From positions 1-54,416 of the forward strand of contig JBBCJM010000125.1 of the NCBI GenBank assembly GCA_037190175.1: 54,416 bases of DNA. Direction: 5' to 3'. The DNA comes from JBBCJM01 sp037190175. Its GTDB lineage: Bacteria; Pseudomonadota; Alphaproteobacteria; Rhodobacterales; Rhodobacteraceae. The notes under the pieces were generated by a model that was given only the letters and a program-made list of their open reading frames with translations, was not told the origin of the DNA and searched no databases. The translations under genes were made by a program, and so were the position numbers. This document shows, piece after piece, positions 1 through 8,152 of the stretch (its first letter is position 1; each line of letters begins with the position of its first letter).

Positions 1-301
1 TCTCGACATCCTCGGGCGCGACGGTCAGGCCCGGGGCCAGCCCGGCGCCCTGCGTCCCCTCGACCAGGCGGCGCGGCGCGTCGGGCGGGGTGTCCGGACG
101 GGCGTCCAGGTAGTCCGCCCGCCGCTCCACCCGCACCCAGACCAGCCGCCGCCCGCTCTGCCGCGCCCAGCCGGCCACGCCCGCCGCCGCGGCCACCACC
201 GGGCCGGCCCAGTCCGCCAGCCTGCCCTCGCCGTCGCACAGGATGTCGCGCTGGAAGTCGATCATCAGCACCGCATCGCGGCCAGGGGCGGTCGCGTTCA
301 T
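1..301 (-). CDS. Isochorismatase-family hydrolase, N-terminal part (runs off the window)
   Basis: Only about the first 100 residues are present; the gene continues past the left edge. The N-terminus MNATAPGRDAVLMIDFQRD has the first beta strand of the isochorismatase/cysteine-hydrolase fold, and the Asp in MIDFQRD is the position of the first catalytic residue. The Lys and Cys that would complete the triad lie outside the window, so amidase versus isochorismatase-type activity cannot be decided. The start ATG overlaps the stop of the upstream CoA-transferase gene (ATGA), so the two are probably translationally coupled. It is the third gene of a minus-strand operon with two CaiB-type CoA-transferases. 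Fold assignment is good; substrate unknown. Confidence 0.8.
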   Translation of the reverse strand, partial: MNATAPGRDAVLMIDFQRDILCDGEGRLADWAGPVVAAAAGVAGWARQSGRRLVWVRVERRADYLDARPDTPPDAPRRLVEGTQGAGLAPGLTVAPEDVE

Positions 302-1497
302 TCCGCCGCCCTCCCCAGGCCCAGCTCCTCGCTGATCTCGGCGTTGTGCTGGCCCAGCGAGGGCGCCGGCCGGGCCGCCTGCGGCCGCCCCTCGGCCGAG
401 GAAAACAGCACCGGGAACAGCGGCGTCGCGATATGGGCCAGATCGCCGAAGGCCGGATGCCGCAGCCGGCCCAGCACCCCGCGCGCCTTCACATGCGGAT
501 CCTCCAGAACCTCGGTGCGCGACAGCACCGGGCCGCAGGGCACGCCATTCGCCTGCAACAGCTCGGCCAGTTCGCGCTTGGTCATGGTGGACGAAAAGGC
601 CGCGACAGCCGCGTTCACCTCGTCCGAGCACTTGTGCCGCATGTTCACGTCGTCGAATTCGGCGGGCCATTCGCGCCCCATCAGCCGCGACAGCGCCCGC
701 CACTGCGCCGCGGTCAGCGCGCAGATGAAGGCATGGCCGTCCGAGGTGGGATACATGTTCCACGGCGCGGCGCGCAGGTTGCCGTTGCCGCCGCGGGGCG
801 GATAGCCGGCGCTTTCCATGCAGTCGAGCGGCTCGTCCCACAGGATCGAGACCAGCGCGTCCAGCATCGACACGTCGATCTCCTCGCCCCGCCCGGTGCG
901 GTGCCGGTTCTGCAAGGCCGCCAGGATGCCCACCACCGCGTAGAGCGAGCCCACCGAATCCGCCACCGCAAAGCCGGCCCGCACCGGCGGCCCCTCGGGA
1001 TAGCCGGTGTGGTCCACCACCCCGCTGACCGCCTGGATCACCGAGTCATAGGCGGCCCAGTCGCGATAGGGCCCGGTCTGGCCGAAGCCCGAGATCGCGC
1101 AGAGGATCACCCGCTCGTTCAGCGCGCGGAGCGCCGCATAGTCGAGCCCCAGCTTCGCCAGCACCCCCGGGCGGAAGTTCGAGACCACCACGTCCACCGT
1201 GGGAACCAGCGCCCGCACCAGCCGCCGGCCCTCGGCCGTGGTCAGGTCGGCGACCAGCCCGCGCTTGCCACGGTTGCGCTTCAGGAACGAGACCGACTCG
1301 CGCTCTCCCGCCGCCGCGCGGCTGGCGAAGACCACGTCGTCCCGGCCCGCGAAGGGCTGCCCGGTGCGGCTGTTGTCGCCTTCCGGCCGTTCGATCTTGA
1401 TCACGTCGGCGCCCAGGTCGGCCAGCATCATCGCCGCGGTCGGCGCGGTGATGTTCTGGCCGAGGTCCAGCACCCTGATGCCCTGCAGCGCGTTCAC
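298..1497 (-). CDS. CaiB/BaiF family CoA-transferase (second subunit or paralogue)
   Basis: A 399-residue class III CoA-transferase, which moves CoA between carboxylic acids through an aspartyl-CoA anhydride. The N-terminus GIRVLDLGQNITAPTAAMML, the ADLGADVIKIERPEGD strand, the SNFRPGVLAKLGLDY segment and SGFGQTGPYRDW are family hallmarks. The catalytic Asp should be D180 in GFAVADSVGS. Length is normal (about 390-430). The start is a GTG whose last bases form the upstream stop (GTGA); the open frame runs further upstream, but only as a shadow of the neighbouring gene. The tandem arrangement with 1494..2804 resembles heteromeric CoA-transferases such as BbsEF, but both copies keep the Asp, so they could also be independent enzymes. 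Substrate is not readable. Confidence 0.9.
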   Translation of the reverse strand: MNALQGIRVLDLGQNITAPTAAMMLADLGADVIKIERPEGDNSRTGQPFAGRDDVVFASRAAAGERESVSFLKRNRGKRGLVADLTTAEGRRLVRALVPTVDVVVSNFRPGVLAKLGLDYAALRALNERVILCAISGFGQTGPYRDWAAYDSVIQAVSGVVDHTGYPEGPPVRAGFAVADSVGSLYAVVGILAALQNRHRTGRGEEIDVSMLDALVSILWDEPLDCMESAGYPPRGGNGNLRAAPWNMYPTSDGHAFICALTAAQWRALSRLMGREWPAEFDDVNMRHKCSDEVNAAVAAFSSTMTKRELAELLQANGVPCGPVLSRTEVLEDPHVKARGVLGRLRHPAFGDLAHIATPLFPVLFSSAEGRPQAARPAPSLGQHNAEISEELGLGRAAE

Positions 1498-2804
1498 GAT
1501 GCCGACCCGGCTGTGGCGGGTGTCGCCGCTGGCCGCGGGTCGAAGACCTCGATGGCGCCTTCCCGGGCCAGCGCCTCGATCTCGGCGGCGGAAAGCCCCA
1601 GATGGGTGGCCAGCGTCTCGGCGGTATCCTCGCCCAGCCGCGGGGGATAGCGCCGCAGGCTGCCCGGCGTCTCGCTGAGCGCGATGGAGATCCCCGGCAG
1701 CTTCAGGGTGCCGAGCGTGGGATGCTCGACCCGGCCGACGATCCGCGACCCGTTGGCCTCCTGATAGGCGAAGCCGTCCCGGGGCTGCAGCACGGGCGCG
1801 GCGGGAACGCCGGCGGCGCGCAGCCGCCCGACCCAGTCGTCGGCCTTGCCCTCGGCGAAGATCGGCGACAGCACCGCCTCGAGCTCGCGCATGTGCGCCA
1901 CCCGTTGCGGGTTGGTGCGGAAGCGGGGATCGTCGATCAGATCCTCGCGCCCCAGGCTTTCGCACAGCTTGCGGAACAGCCGGTTGGTGCCGCAGGCGAT
2001 GAACATCCAGCCGTCGGCCGTGCGGTAGCCCTGATAGGGGGCCAGCTGCGGATGGCCTTGGGCGAAGGGCTCGACCACGATGTTCCAGTTCAGGATCGAG
2101 GCGGCCAGGTTCGACAGCATCATCAGCGCCGAATCGACCAGGTTCACGTCCACCCGCTGGCCGCGCCCCGTGGTCTTGCGGTGCAGCAGCGCCATCAGGA
2201 TGCCGATGGTCGCTTGAAGGCTGGTGCTGAGATCGGCCAGCGCCGGGCCGGGCCGCATCGGCGGGCCCTCCTTGGCCCCGGTGATGGCGATCGAGCCGGC
2301 CAGCGCCTGGGCGATGATGTCCATCCCCGGATCCTGGCCGCGCTCGCCGGTGCGGCCGAAGCCGGTGATCTCGCAATAGACCAGGCCGGGGTTGTCGCGC
2401 TTCAGCACCTCGTAGTCGAGCCCCAGCTTCTCGGACACCCCGGGGCGGAAGTTGGCGATCAGCACATCGGCCCGCCTGGCCAGTTCCAGCCCCAGCGCGC
2501 GGCCGGCCGGTGTCTTGAAGTCGATGGCGACGCTGCGCTTGTTGCGGTTCAGGCTGAGGTAGTAGTCGGCCCCCACCACCACGTCGTTGGCAAGCTCCGC
2601 GCGCATCCCGACCATGCTCATGTGGCGGGTATGGTCGCCCCGGCCGGGTTTCTCGACCTTGATCACCGTGGCGCCGAAATCGGCCAGCAGCATCGAGGCC
2701 AGCGGACCGGCGGCGGCATGTGTCAGGTCCATCACCAGCAGTCCGCTGAGCGGCAAGGCCTGATCCGGGCTCGCAGTCGCGCGATCCCTTGCGGTGGTCT
2801 CCAT
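1494..2804 (-). CDS. CaiB/BaiF family CoA-transferase (first gene of operon)
   Basis: A 436-residue class III CoA-transferase. It shows SGLLVMDLTHAAAGPLASML at residues 20-39, ADFGATVIKVEKPGRGD, ANFRPGVSEKLGLDYEVLK and TGFGRTGERGQDPGMD, with the expected nucleophile D191 in GPALADLSTS. The ATG at 2804 is chosen because GGGGAGGAG sits just upstream; the frame is open for 86 more codons, but those have no family similarity. It overlaps the next CoA-transferase by four bases. Together with the downstream isochorismatase-fold hydrolase it probably activates and processes an organic acid. Transcription would start in the AT-rich stretch around 2870-2930. The regulator of this operon is not visible. 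Confidence 0.9.
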   Translation of the reverse strand: METTARDRATASPDQALPLSGLLVMDLTHAAAGPLASMLLADFGATVIKVEKPGRGDHTRHMSMVGMRAELANDVVVGADYYLSLNRNKRSVAIDFKTPAGRALGLELARRADVLIANFRPGVSEKLGLDYEVLKRDNPGLVYCEITGFGRTGERGQDPGMDIIAQALAGSIAITGAKEGPPMRPGPALADLSTSLQATIGILMALLHRKTTGRGQRVDVNLVDSALMMLSNLAASILNWNIVVEPFAQGHPQLAPYQGYRTADGWMFIACGTNRLFRKLCESLGREDLIDDPRFRTNPQRVAHMRELEAVLSPIFAEGKADDWVGRLRAAGVPAAPVLQPRDGFAYQEANGSRIVGRVEHPTLGTLKLPGISIALSETPGSLRRYPPRLGEDTAETLATHLGLSAAEIEALAREGAIEVFDPRPAATPATAGSAS

Positions 2805-2873
2805 CCCGGCACTCCTCCCCTTTCGTGCCGAGCCGGCGAGTCTCCTGCCGACCCGTTGAGGAGGAGCGTTGCA

Positions 2874-2902
2874 GTTAATTAACACTACGTCAATAATTAA
2901 TT
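2874..2902. promoter_or_regulatory. AT-rich promoter/operator candidate of the CoA-transferase operon
   Basis: In otherwise very GC-rich DNA, 2874-2883 is a perfect 10-bp palindrome (GTTAATTAAC) and 2895-2902 is a perfect 8-bp palindrome (AATTAATT), with centres 20 bp apart. They lie 70-100 bp upstream of the first CoA-transferase start. The spacing suits a dimeric repressor binding one face of the helix, or the site may simply be the promoter core. The rest of the gap from 2805 to 3542 holds this site, the ftsH relic described separately, and no other gene that I can support. Confidence 0.45.
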
Positions 2903-3169
2903 CGATGCCATACAATCTCCGGTGCACCCCCCTCGGTCGATCGGTCCCGCCGGCGATGGCGTCAGCTTGCTCGTCGTCCTCCCCCACCCCGGGCACATCC
3001 GCCAGCGTGCCTTCCGGCAGCAGCCCGGCGTTTTCGAAGTTCGGGAAGGCTGATGCCGGCAAAGCCGAAGGCGGACGTGCAGCTACCGGCGGCCAGCCCG
3101 GCAGACATCATCTGCCCTTTCCAGCCGCGCCATCGCCGCGCGGAGCGGCATCGCCCTCGCGCCCCCGCC

Positions 3170-3410
3170 GTCTCGATCATTCCGCGCGGCACCGGCGCCT
3201 TGGGCTACACCATCCAGCGGCCGACCGAGGACCGCTTCCTGATGACGCGGGAGGAGCTGGACAACAAGACGGCGGTGCTGCTGGCTGGGCCATGTCGCGC
3301 TGGAAAAGGACCGCCGCTCGTTCCTGGCCACGACCAGCCCTGGTACGGCCCGCAGGAGCGCAGCTGTTCCGAGGCGACCGCGGCCGCGGTGGACGATATG
3401 GCGCGCTGCG
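3170..3410 (+). pseudogene. ftsH: Relic of an FtsH zinc protease gene (M41 domain fragment)
   Basis: Frame-by-frame reading gives VSIIPRGTGALGYTIQRPTE followed by DRFLMTREELDNKTAVLLAG, the strongly conserved segment just after the HEXXH motif of FtsH proteases. The text then jumps in another frame to GHVALEKDRRSFLA and in a third frame to WYGPQERSCSEATAAAVDD, which match later parts of the FtsH protease domain. The AAA domain, the zinc site and the roughly 25-30 residues between the two blocks are absent, and at least two frameshifts are needed. This is a decayed remnant with no start or function of its own. A functional ftsH is presumably elsewhere in the genome. Confidence 0.75.
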
Positions 3411-3542
3411 GGGCCGGACTCCGACCATGTGGCCGTCCTGACAAGGTGATCAGGCGAAGGAGCGCGTTTCGGACACCCGGGGCTGAAACCTCCGTCGTGC
3501 GGCGCTGCGCAAGAAGCTTCGACGAGACCAGTTGCACGCCGC

Positions 3543-4148
3543 TCAATCGGGCGCGCCGAGGTCCGGGTGGCCGGGGCGATAGTTGTAGAGCTCCAGCCTC
3601 GCCTCGCGGCCCGGCATGAGCCTGACGGAGGACAGGCTGGCCGGCGCGGCCGGCAGGATGCTGCGCGGCGCGAGCCCGAGCAGGGCCTGCAAGGCGGCGC
3701 GGATGACGCCGCCGTGGCAGACCACCAGCACGGTCTGCGCCGGCCCGGCGGCCGCTTCCGCGCGCAGGGCGGCCTCGATGCGCGCGACGAAGCTGCCCCA
3801 GTCCTCGCCGCCTTCGGGCCGGTGGGTTCCGGCGCGCCAGCCCGCATAGCCATCGGCGTCCTGCACCTGAAGATCGACGATCGCACGGCCCTGCCAGGCG
3901 CCAACATGGATCTCGCGCAGCGCGGGTTCCGGCCTGGCCGCCGGATAGCCCAGCGCCGCCGCGGTATCCCGCGCCCGGATCAGGTCCGAGGTGACCGCCC
4001 GGGTGGGAGCCAGCGCCGCGATCACCGGGGCCAGCGCCGCCGCCTGTTCGCGGCCCAGAGCCGACAGCGGAATGTCCGCCTGCCCCTGCAGCACCCGGCC
4101 GGCGTTCCATTCCGACTGCCCGTGCCGCACCAGAAGCAGCCGCATCAT
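3543..4148 (-). CDS. Histidine phosphatase family protein
   Basis: A 201-residue branch-1 histidine phosphatase (phosphoglycerate-mutase fold). The phosphoacceptor motif LLVRHGQSEWN begins at residue 4 (RHG), the second Arg lies in SDLIRARDTA, and the acid/His pair is in VLVVCHGGVIRAAL; all are intact. Its ATG shares bases with the stop of the ATPase gene (ATGA), so it is the last gene of the RpiR-importer operon. A phosphatase here suggests the imported compound is phosphorylated, or that the enzyme removes phosphate after uptake; that is inference. Other family roles (alpha-ribazole phosphatase, small-molecule phosphatase) cannot be excluded. Confidence 0.9.
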   Translation of the reverse strand: MMRLLLVRHGQSEWNAGRVLQGQADIPLSALGREQAAALAPVIAALAPTRAVTSDLIRARDTAAALGYPAARPEPALREIHVGAWQGRAIVDLQVQDADGYAGWRAGTHRPEGGEDWGSFVARIEAALRAEAAAGPAQTVLVVCHGGVIRAALQALLGLAPRSILPAAPASLSSVRLMPGREARLELYNYRPGHPDLGAPD

Positions 4149-5203
4149 GCGATCCTTTCGCCGGAGGGCGCGAACCAGGCGGCCGGGCTGGCCGGCAGCG
4201 CCATGTGGATGCGCTCGCCCGGGCGGGCGGCGGGCGGGCGGTCCAGCACCGCGGTCAGCCGCAGGTCCCCGGCCAGCGCGGTGGCCATGCTGCGCCCGGC
4301 GATGGAGGTCAGTTCCACCAGTTCCATCGGCAGGGTCCGCGGCCCCTCCTCGGCCTCGACCCCCAGCGTGTCGGCGGGATAGAGCGCCAGGCAGTCGTCC
4401 TCGGGCGGGCTCAGGTCCATCTGCCGCTGCCCCACCAGGGCGCCGCCGCCCGCCCGCCGCACCGGGATCAGGTTGCCCGGCGGGGTGCCCACGAAGGTGG
4501 CGACGAAGGCACTGGCCGGGCGGTCGATCAGCTCCTGCGGCGGGCCGAACTGCTCGATCCGGCCGCGGTTGATCACCGCCACATGGGTCGCCATGGTCAT
4601 CGCCTCGATCTGGTCATGGGTCACGTAGACGGCGGTCGCCCCGGTGGCGCGGTGCAGGCGCATGAGTTCCGTGCGCATCTCGACCCGCAGCTTGGCGTCC
4701 AGGTTCGAGAGCGGCTCGTCGAACAGCAGCACGCGCGGCCGCGGCGCGATGGTGCGGGCGATGGCGACGCGCTGCTGCTGGCCGCCGGAGATCTCGTTGG
4801 GATAGCGGGCGGCGAGCCCCGCGATCCCCAGCATCGCCAGCACCTCGTCCACCCGCGCCGCGCGCTCGGCCGTGCCCATGCCCGCCACCTTCAGCGGCCA
4901 GTCCACGTTGCCCCGCACCGTCATGTGCGGCCACAGCGCATAGGACTGGAACACCAGCCCCGAGTTACGCCGCGCGGGGTCGACCTGCCAGCCGCGGTCG
5001 CCGTCCGAGACCACCTGTCCGTCGAACAGGATGCGGCCCGCGGTCGGCACCTCCAGCCCCGCCAGCATCCGCAGAAGCGTGGTCTTGCCGCAGCCGGACG
5101 GCCCCAGCAGCACCAGGAAGGCGCCGTCGGGCACCGACAGCGACACGTCCCGCACCGCGGGGACGGGGCCGAAGCTCTTGCTCAGGTTCTGCAATTCCAG
5201 CAT
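4145..5203 (-). CDS. ABC transporter ATP-binding protein, iron(III)/polyamine/phosphonate type
   Basis: A 352-residue importer ATPase. Walker A is GPSGCGKTT (about residue 34), the Q-loop is VFQSYALWP, the signature is ISGGQQQR, Walker B is VLLFDEPLSNLDAK, and the H-loop is VTHDQIEAM. After about residue 240 comes a TOBE-type regulatory domain. It is most like the FbpC/PotA/PhnT group that works with fused double permeases. The permease stop and this start are separated by one base, and the phosphatase overlaps its end, so it is the fourth gene of a five-gene operon. It acts at the cytoplasmic face of the inner membrane. Substrate cannot be assigned from the ATPase. Confidence 0.93.
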   Translation of the reverse strand: MLELQNLSKSFGPVPAVRDVSLSVPDGAFLVLLGPSGCGKTTLLRMLAGLEVPTAGRILFDGQVVSDGDRGWQVDPARRNSGLVFQSYALWPHMTVRGNVDWPLKVAGMGTAERAARVDEVLAMLGIAGLAARYPNEISGGQQQRVAIARTIAPRPRVLLFDEPLSNLDAKLRVEMRTELMRLHRATGATAVYVTHDQIEAMTMATHVAVINRGRIEQFGPPQELIDRPASAFVATFVGTPPGNLIPVRRAGGGALVGQRQMDLSPPEDDCLALYPADTLGVEAEEGPRTLPMELVELTSIAGRSMATALAGDLRLTAVLDRPPAARPGERIHMALPASPAAWFAPSGERIA

Positions 5204-5204
5204 C

Positions 5205-6938
5205 TCAGGCTCTCAGCCAGGGTTGCGACCGGGCCTGAAGCCGGTTCGCGATCAGGGTGGCGAGGATCGACAGCACCAGGATCACCACGGTGATCGCATG
5301 GGCGAACTGGCCGAAGCCCTCGGAGGCATAGCGATAGGCCAGCACGCTCAGCACCGGCATGGTGGGGGTGAAAAGCAGCACCACCAGCGACAGGTCGCGG
5401 ATGATCTTGACGAAGATCAGAATGCCGCCGGCGGCCAGCCCGCGGATGGCCAGCGGCACGGTGATCGCCGCCAGCCGGCGCGGCAGCCTTGCCCCGGTCA
5501 GCCGCGCGGCCTCCTCCAGCTCGCCCGCCACCTGCTGGATCACCGCGCGGCCGGTCTGCGCGCTGAACGGCAGGAGATAGGCGGTGCCTGCGATCACCAG
5601 CAGCGCGAAGGTGCCGTAGAGCGCGGGGAAGGGTCCGATGGGGGCGCCGGCCCAGGCGATATAGGCCGCGCCGAAGGCGATGCCGGGGATCAGGAGCGGC
5701 AGGAAGGCGATCTGGGTGATGGCGGCCGAGATCCAGCCCTCGCGATACCGCGCGGCGACATAGGCCGCCAGCAGCCCCACCGCCATGCCGGCCAGCGCGA
5801 CGGCAAGGCCCAGCCCCAGGGTGATGCCGGTGGCGCGCAGGATATGCGGGTTGTGCGCGATGCCCGGCGTGCCCTGCGCAATGTTGGGGGCGGAGGCACC
5901 GATCCAGTAGTGCAGCGTCCAGTTCGAGAACAGCGCCGAGGAGGAGGGCGCGAGGCTGGAGGCCAGCAGGATCGCCACCGGCACCACCGTCGCCGCCATC
6001 AGGATCGCCGCGGCCAGCGCGAACAGCGGCCAGCGCGCGGCCCCCAGCGCGAAGCGCCGCGCGCGGCCGCCCTTGCCGGTGATCGTGGCATAGGAACGCC
6101 GGCCCGAGACCGCACGGTTGCCCGCCCACAGGATGGCAGCCGAGATCAGCACCAAAAGGATGCCGATCACATAGCCGCGCGCCACCTGCCCCACCTCGAT
6201 CATCCCGTAGAGCCTGGTCGAAAGCGTCTGCATCCGCACCGGCAGGCCCAGCAGGGCGGGGGCGGCGAAGTTCGACACCGCGCCGGCAAAGCACAGCGAC
6301 CCCGCCGCCACCAGCGCCGGGGTGGCCACCGGCAGCACGATGGACAAGAGGATGCGCCGCCCCCTTGCCCCCGCGATCTGCGCCGCCTCGACCAGGTCCG
6401 AGTTCACCGTGGCCAGCGCCGCGGCGATGATGGTGAAGGCCAGGCTGAAGTAGTGCAGCACCAGCACCACGATGGTGGGCACCATGCCCCAGGCCAGCCA
6501 GTCGGGCACCGCCAGCCCCAGCCCCTGCAACCAGCCGGTATCGCCGCCCACCCGGGCGTTGCGGAACAGCCCGCCCCAGGCCAGCGCGGTGGCGAAGGAG
6601 GGGATCATGAAGGGCAGGGTGGACAGCACCCCCAGCGTGCGGCGGAAGGGGAGGTCGGTCATCACCACCGCCCAGGCCAGGAACCCGCCGATGCCCACGC
6701 AGGCCACCCCCACCACCACGCCCAGGATCATGGTGTTGACCAGCGGCCGCCAGAACAGGTTCGGCGCCAGCCGCCCCACCAGCACGTCCGACCAGGCGCC
6801 GATGGCCTCGGGCGCCAGCGTCGCAGCCACGGTGCGCGCCATCGGCGCCACGATCAGCAGGACCAGCAGGGCCAGGACCGCCAGTTTCAGAACCAGCCCG
6901 GGGCGCAGCCGCGCCGGGGCCAGGGCCGCGAAAGCCAT
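5205..6938 (-). CDS. ABC transporter permease, two fused transmembrane units
   Basis: A 577-residue inner-membrane protein with about 12 hydrophobic helices in two halves. Each half has an ATPase-docking EAA loop: EAAQIAGARGRRILLSIVLP in the first and EEAARLTGARLPRRLAAITV in the second. This fused FbpB/ThiP-like form serves iron(III), thiamine, polyamine and phosphonate importers. The ATG at 6938 is preferred because GGAAGG lies about six bases upstream; another in-frame ATG at 6959 lacks a good site. It follows the binding-protein gene after a 77-base gap carrying a strong hairpin, which would lower permease expression relative to the binding protein. Confidence 0.92.
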   Translation of the reverse strand: MAFAALAPARLRPGLVLKLAVLALLVLLIVAPMARTVAATLAPEAIGAWSDVLVGRLAPNLFWRPLVNTMILGVVVGVACVGIGGFLAWAVVMTDLPFRRTLGVLSTLPFMIPSFATALAWGGLFRNARVGGDTGWLQGLGLAVPDWLAWGMVPTIVVLVLHYFSLAFTIIAAALATVNSDLVEAAQIAGARGRRILLSIVLPVATPALVAAGSLCFAGAVSNFAAPALLGLPVRMQTLSTRLYGMIEVGQVARGYVIGILLVLISAAILWAGNRAVSGRRSYATITGKGGRARRFALGAARWPLFALAAAILMAATVVPVAILLASSLAPSSSALFSNWTLHYWIGASAPNIAQGTPGIAHNPHILRATGITLGLGLAVALAGMAVGLLAAYVAARYREGWISAAITQIAFLPLLIPGIAFGAAYIAWAGAPIGPFPALYGTFALLVIAGTAYLLPFSAQTGRAVIQQVAGELEEAARLTGARLPRRLAAITVPLAIRGLAAGGILIFVKIIRDLSLVVLLFTPTMPVLSVLAYRYASEGFGQFAHAITVVILVLSILATLIANRLQARSQPWLRA

Positions 6939-6981
6939 GCCGTGCCTTCCTTCGGACATACGGGGGATATTCCCGGGCAAT

Positions 6982-7006
6982 CCCCGGCGGGACAAGCCCG
7001 CCGGGG
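6982..7006 (-). terminator. Intra-operon hairpin between binding protein and permease genes
   Basis: A perfect 10-bp inverted repeat (CCCCGGCGGG / CCCGCCGGGG) encloses a 5-base loop. It lies nine bases after the binding-protein stop. There is no T run after it, so it is better read as an mRNA-stabilising or attenuating hairpin than as a full terminator. Such structures are common where a binding protein must outnumber its permease. Confidence 0.6.
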
Positions 7007-7015
7007 CTTCGCCCG

Positions 7016-8125
7016 TCATTGCAGGGTCAGGATCAGGTCGCCCACCTCGGCCCGGATCTCGGCCGTCGCCGCCGGGTCGATGGACCAGGCGTTGAACCGA
7101 TCCAGCGGCACCGCGTCCGGGTGGGGGGCGATGTCGCTGCGGGTGGCATAGTCGCCCGCCACGTTGAAGGGGGCGAAGCCCGGCCCGCCCGTATCGCTGT
7201 CGTCGCCCATCAGGAAGTCGATGGCCAGCCGCGCCGCCGCCGGGTGCTTGGCCCCCGTGGCCAGCGCCAGCACCGCGGGGAACACGATCCCCGGCGCGGG
7301 CGCCACGTCGTTGGCCACCTGCAACGACCAGCCCTCGTCCTCGTTGTCGCGGCGGTCGGAATAGCTGGTGAAGCCGAGCGGCGGGTTGGTCTGCCCCGTC
7401 TTGCCCACCGCCGCGTTCACGTCGTCGGTCGAACCCACCAGGATCAGCCCGTTGGCGAAGAGGTCGGCGATGAACTTCTCGCCCGCATTGGCCGCGCCGC
7501 CCAACTCGATGGGGCTGCCGAACTCGGCCCGATAGGCCGCCGCCATCTCGTCGGAGCGCAGCACGATCTCGGTCATCAGGTCCAGATAGTCGCCTCGTTG
7601 CAGGGGATCGACCATCACCACCCGGCCGCGCCATTCCTCGCGCGTCAGATCCCACAGGCTGTCGACCGGGGCGCCGTCGGGATAGGCGTCCTCGGCATAC
7701 ATCAGCACCTTGGTGGACAGGCGCTGCGCCAGCAGCGGGCTCTTCTCCGCCTCGTCCAGCCGGTCGGCCACCCGCGGCGGCACGTAGTTCTCGATGATCC
7801 CGGCCGCCAGCAGTTCCGGCAGCACCACCGGCACGTCCGAGATATAGACCACATCGGCATTGGCGACGCCGGCCTGCGCCTCGGCCTTCAGCCGGGCGAT
7901 CTGCTCGGTCGAGGACATGTCGAAGCCCTGCATGTCGATCCCGGGATAGGCGGCCTCGAAGGCCGTCTCCACCCGCGCGATGCGGCTGGTGAAGCTGTAG
8001 ACCACCACCGATCCCTCGGCCTGGGCCAGGGGCAGCAGTTCGGCTGCGGTCATCGTGTTCAGGTCCTGCGCCTGCGCCGCGCCTGCCGTCAGGCAAAGCA
8101 GGGCCAACCACCTGGCGTGGGTCAT
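7016..8125 (-). CDS. ABC transporter periplasmic substrate-binding protein (FbpA/PhnS-like)
   Basis: A 369-residue exported protein. Residues 1-19 (MTHARWLALLCLTAGAAQA) form a signal peptide with an AQA/QD cleavage site. The mature part starts like iron/thiamine/phosphonate-type binding proteins (EGSVVVYSFTSRI, FEAAYPGIDMQGF) and has the cluster-typical WRGRVVMVDPLQRGDYLDLM segment. The Tyr pair used by FbpA to bind iron is not evident, which argues against ferric iron. It is the second gene of the RpiR operon, 27 bases after the regulator. With the downstream phosphatase, a phosphorylated organic ligand is the most economical guess. Confidence 0.9.
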   Translation of the reverse strand: MTHARWLALLCLTAGAAQAQDLNTMTAAELLPLAQAEGSVVVYSFTSRIARVETAFEAAYPGIDMQGFDMSSTEQIARLKAEAQAGVANADVVYISDVPVVLPELLAAGIIENYVPPRVADRLDEAEKSPLLAQRLSTKVLMYAEDAYPDGAPVDSLWDLTREEWRGRVVMVDPLQRGDYLDLMTEIVLRSDEMAAAYRAEFGSPIELGGAANAGEKFIADLFANGLILVGSTDDVNAAVGKTGQTNPPLGFTSYSDRRDNEDEGWSLQVANDVAPAPGIVFPAVLALATGAKHPAAARLAIDFLMGDDSDTGGPGFAPFNVAGDYATRSDIAPHPDAVPLDRFNAWSIDPAATAEIRAEVGDLILTLQ

Positions 8126-8152
8126 CTCGTCCTCCCCTCTGGTTCTCTGCGG

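Noticed and set aside
346..2882. Long plus-strand open frames opposite the CoA-transferases
   Set aside because: They are antisense shadows caused by high GC; they show His/Arg/Gly-rich text without family motifs, while the minus strand has clear CaiB proteins.
2935..3062. Minus-strand text NFENAGLLPEGTLADVPGVG upstream of the CoA-transferase start
   Set aside because: Looks protein-like but matches no family I can name, is not part of the transferase, and lies in a region with gene debris; left unannotated.
5031..7151. 706-codon plus-strand open frame
   Set aside because: Antisense to a clear ABC permease and binding protein; low-complexity Gln/His/Gly/Arg text typical of reversed GC-rich membrane genes.
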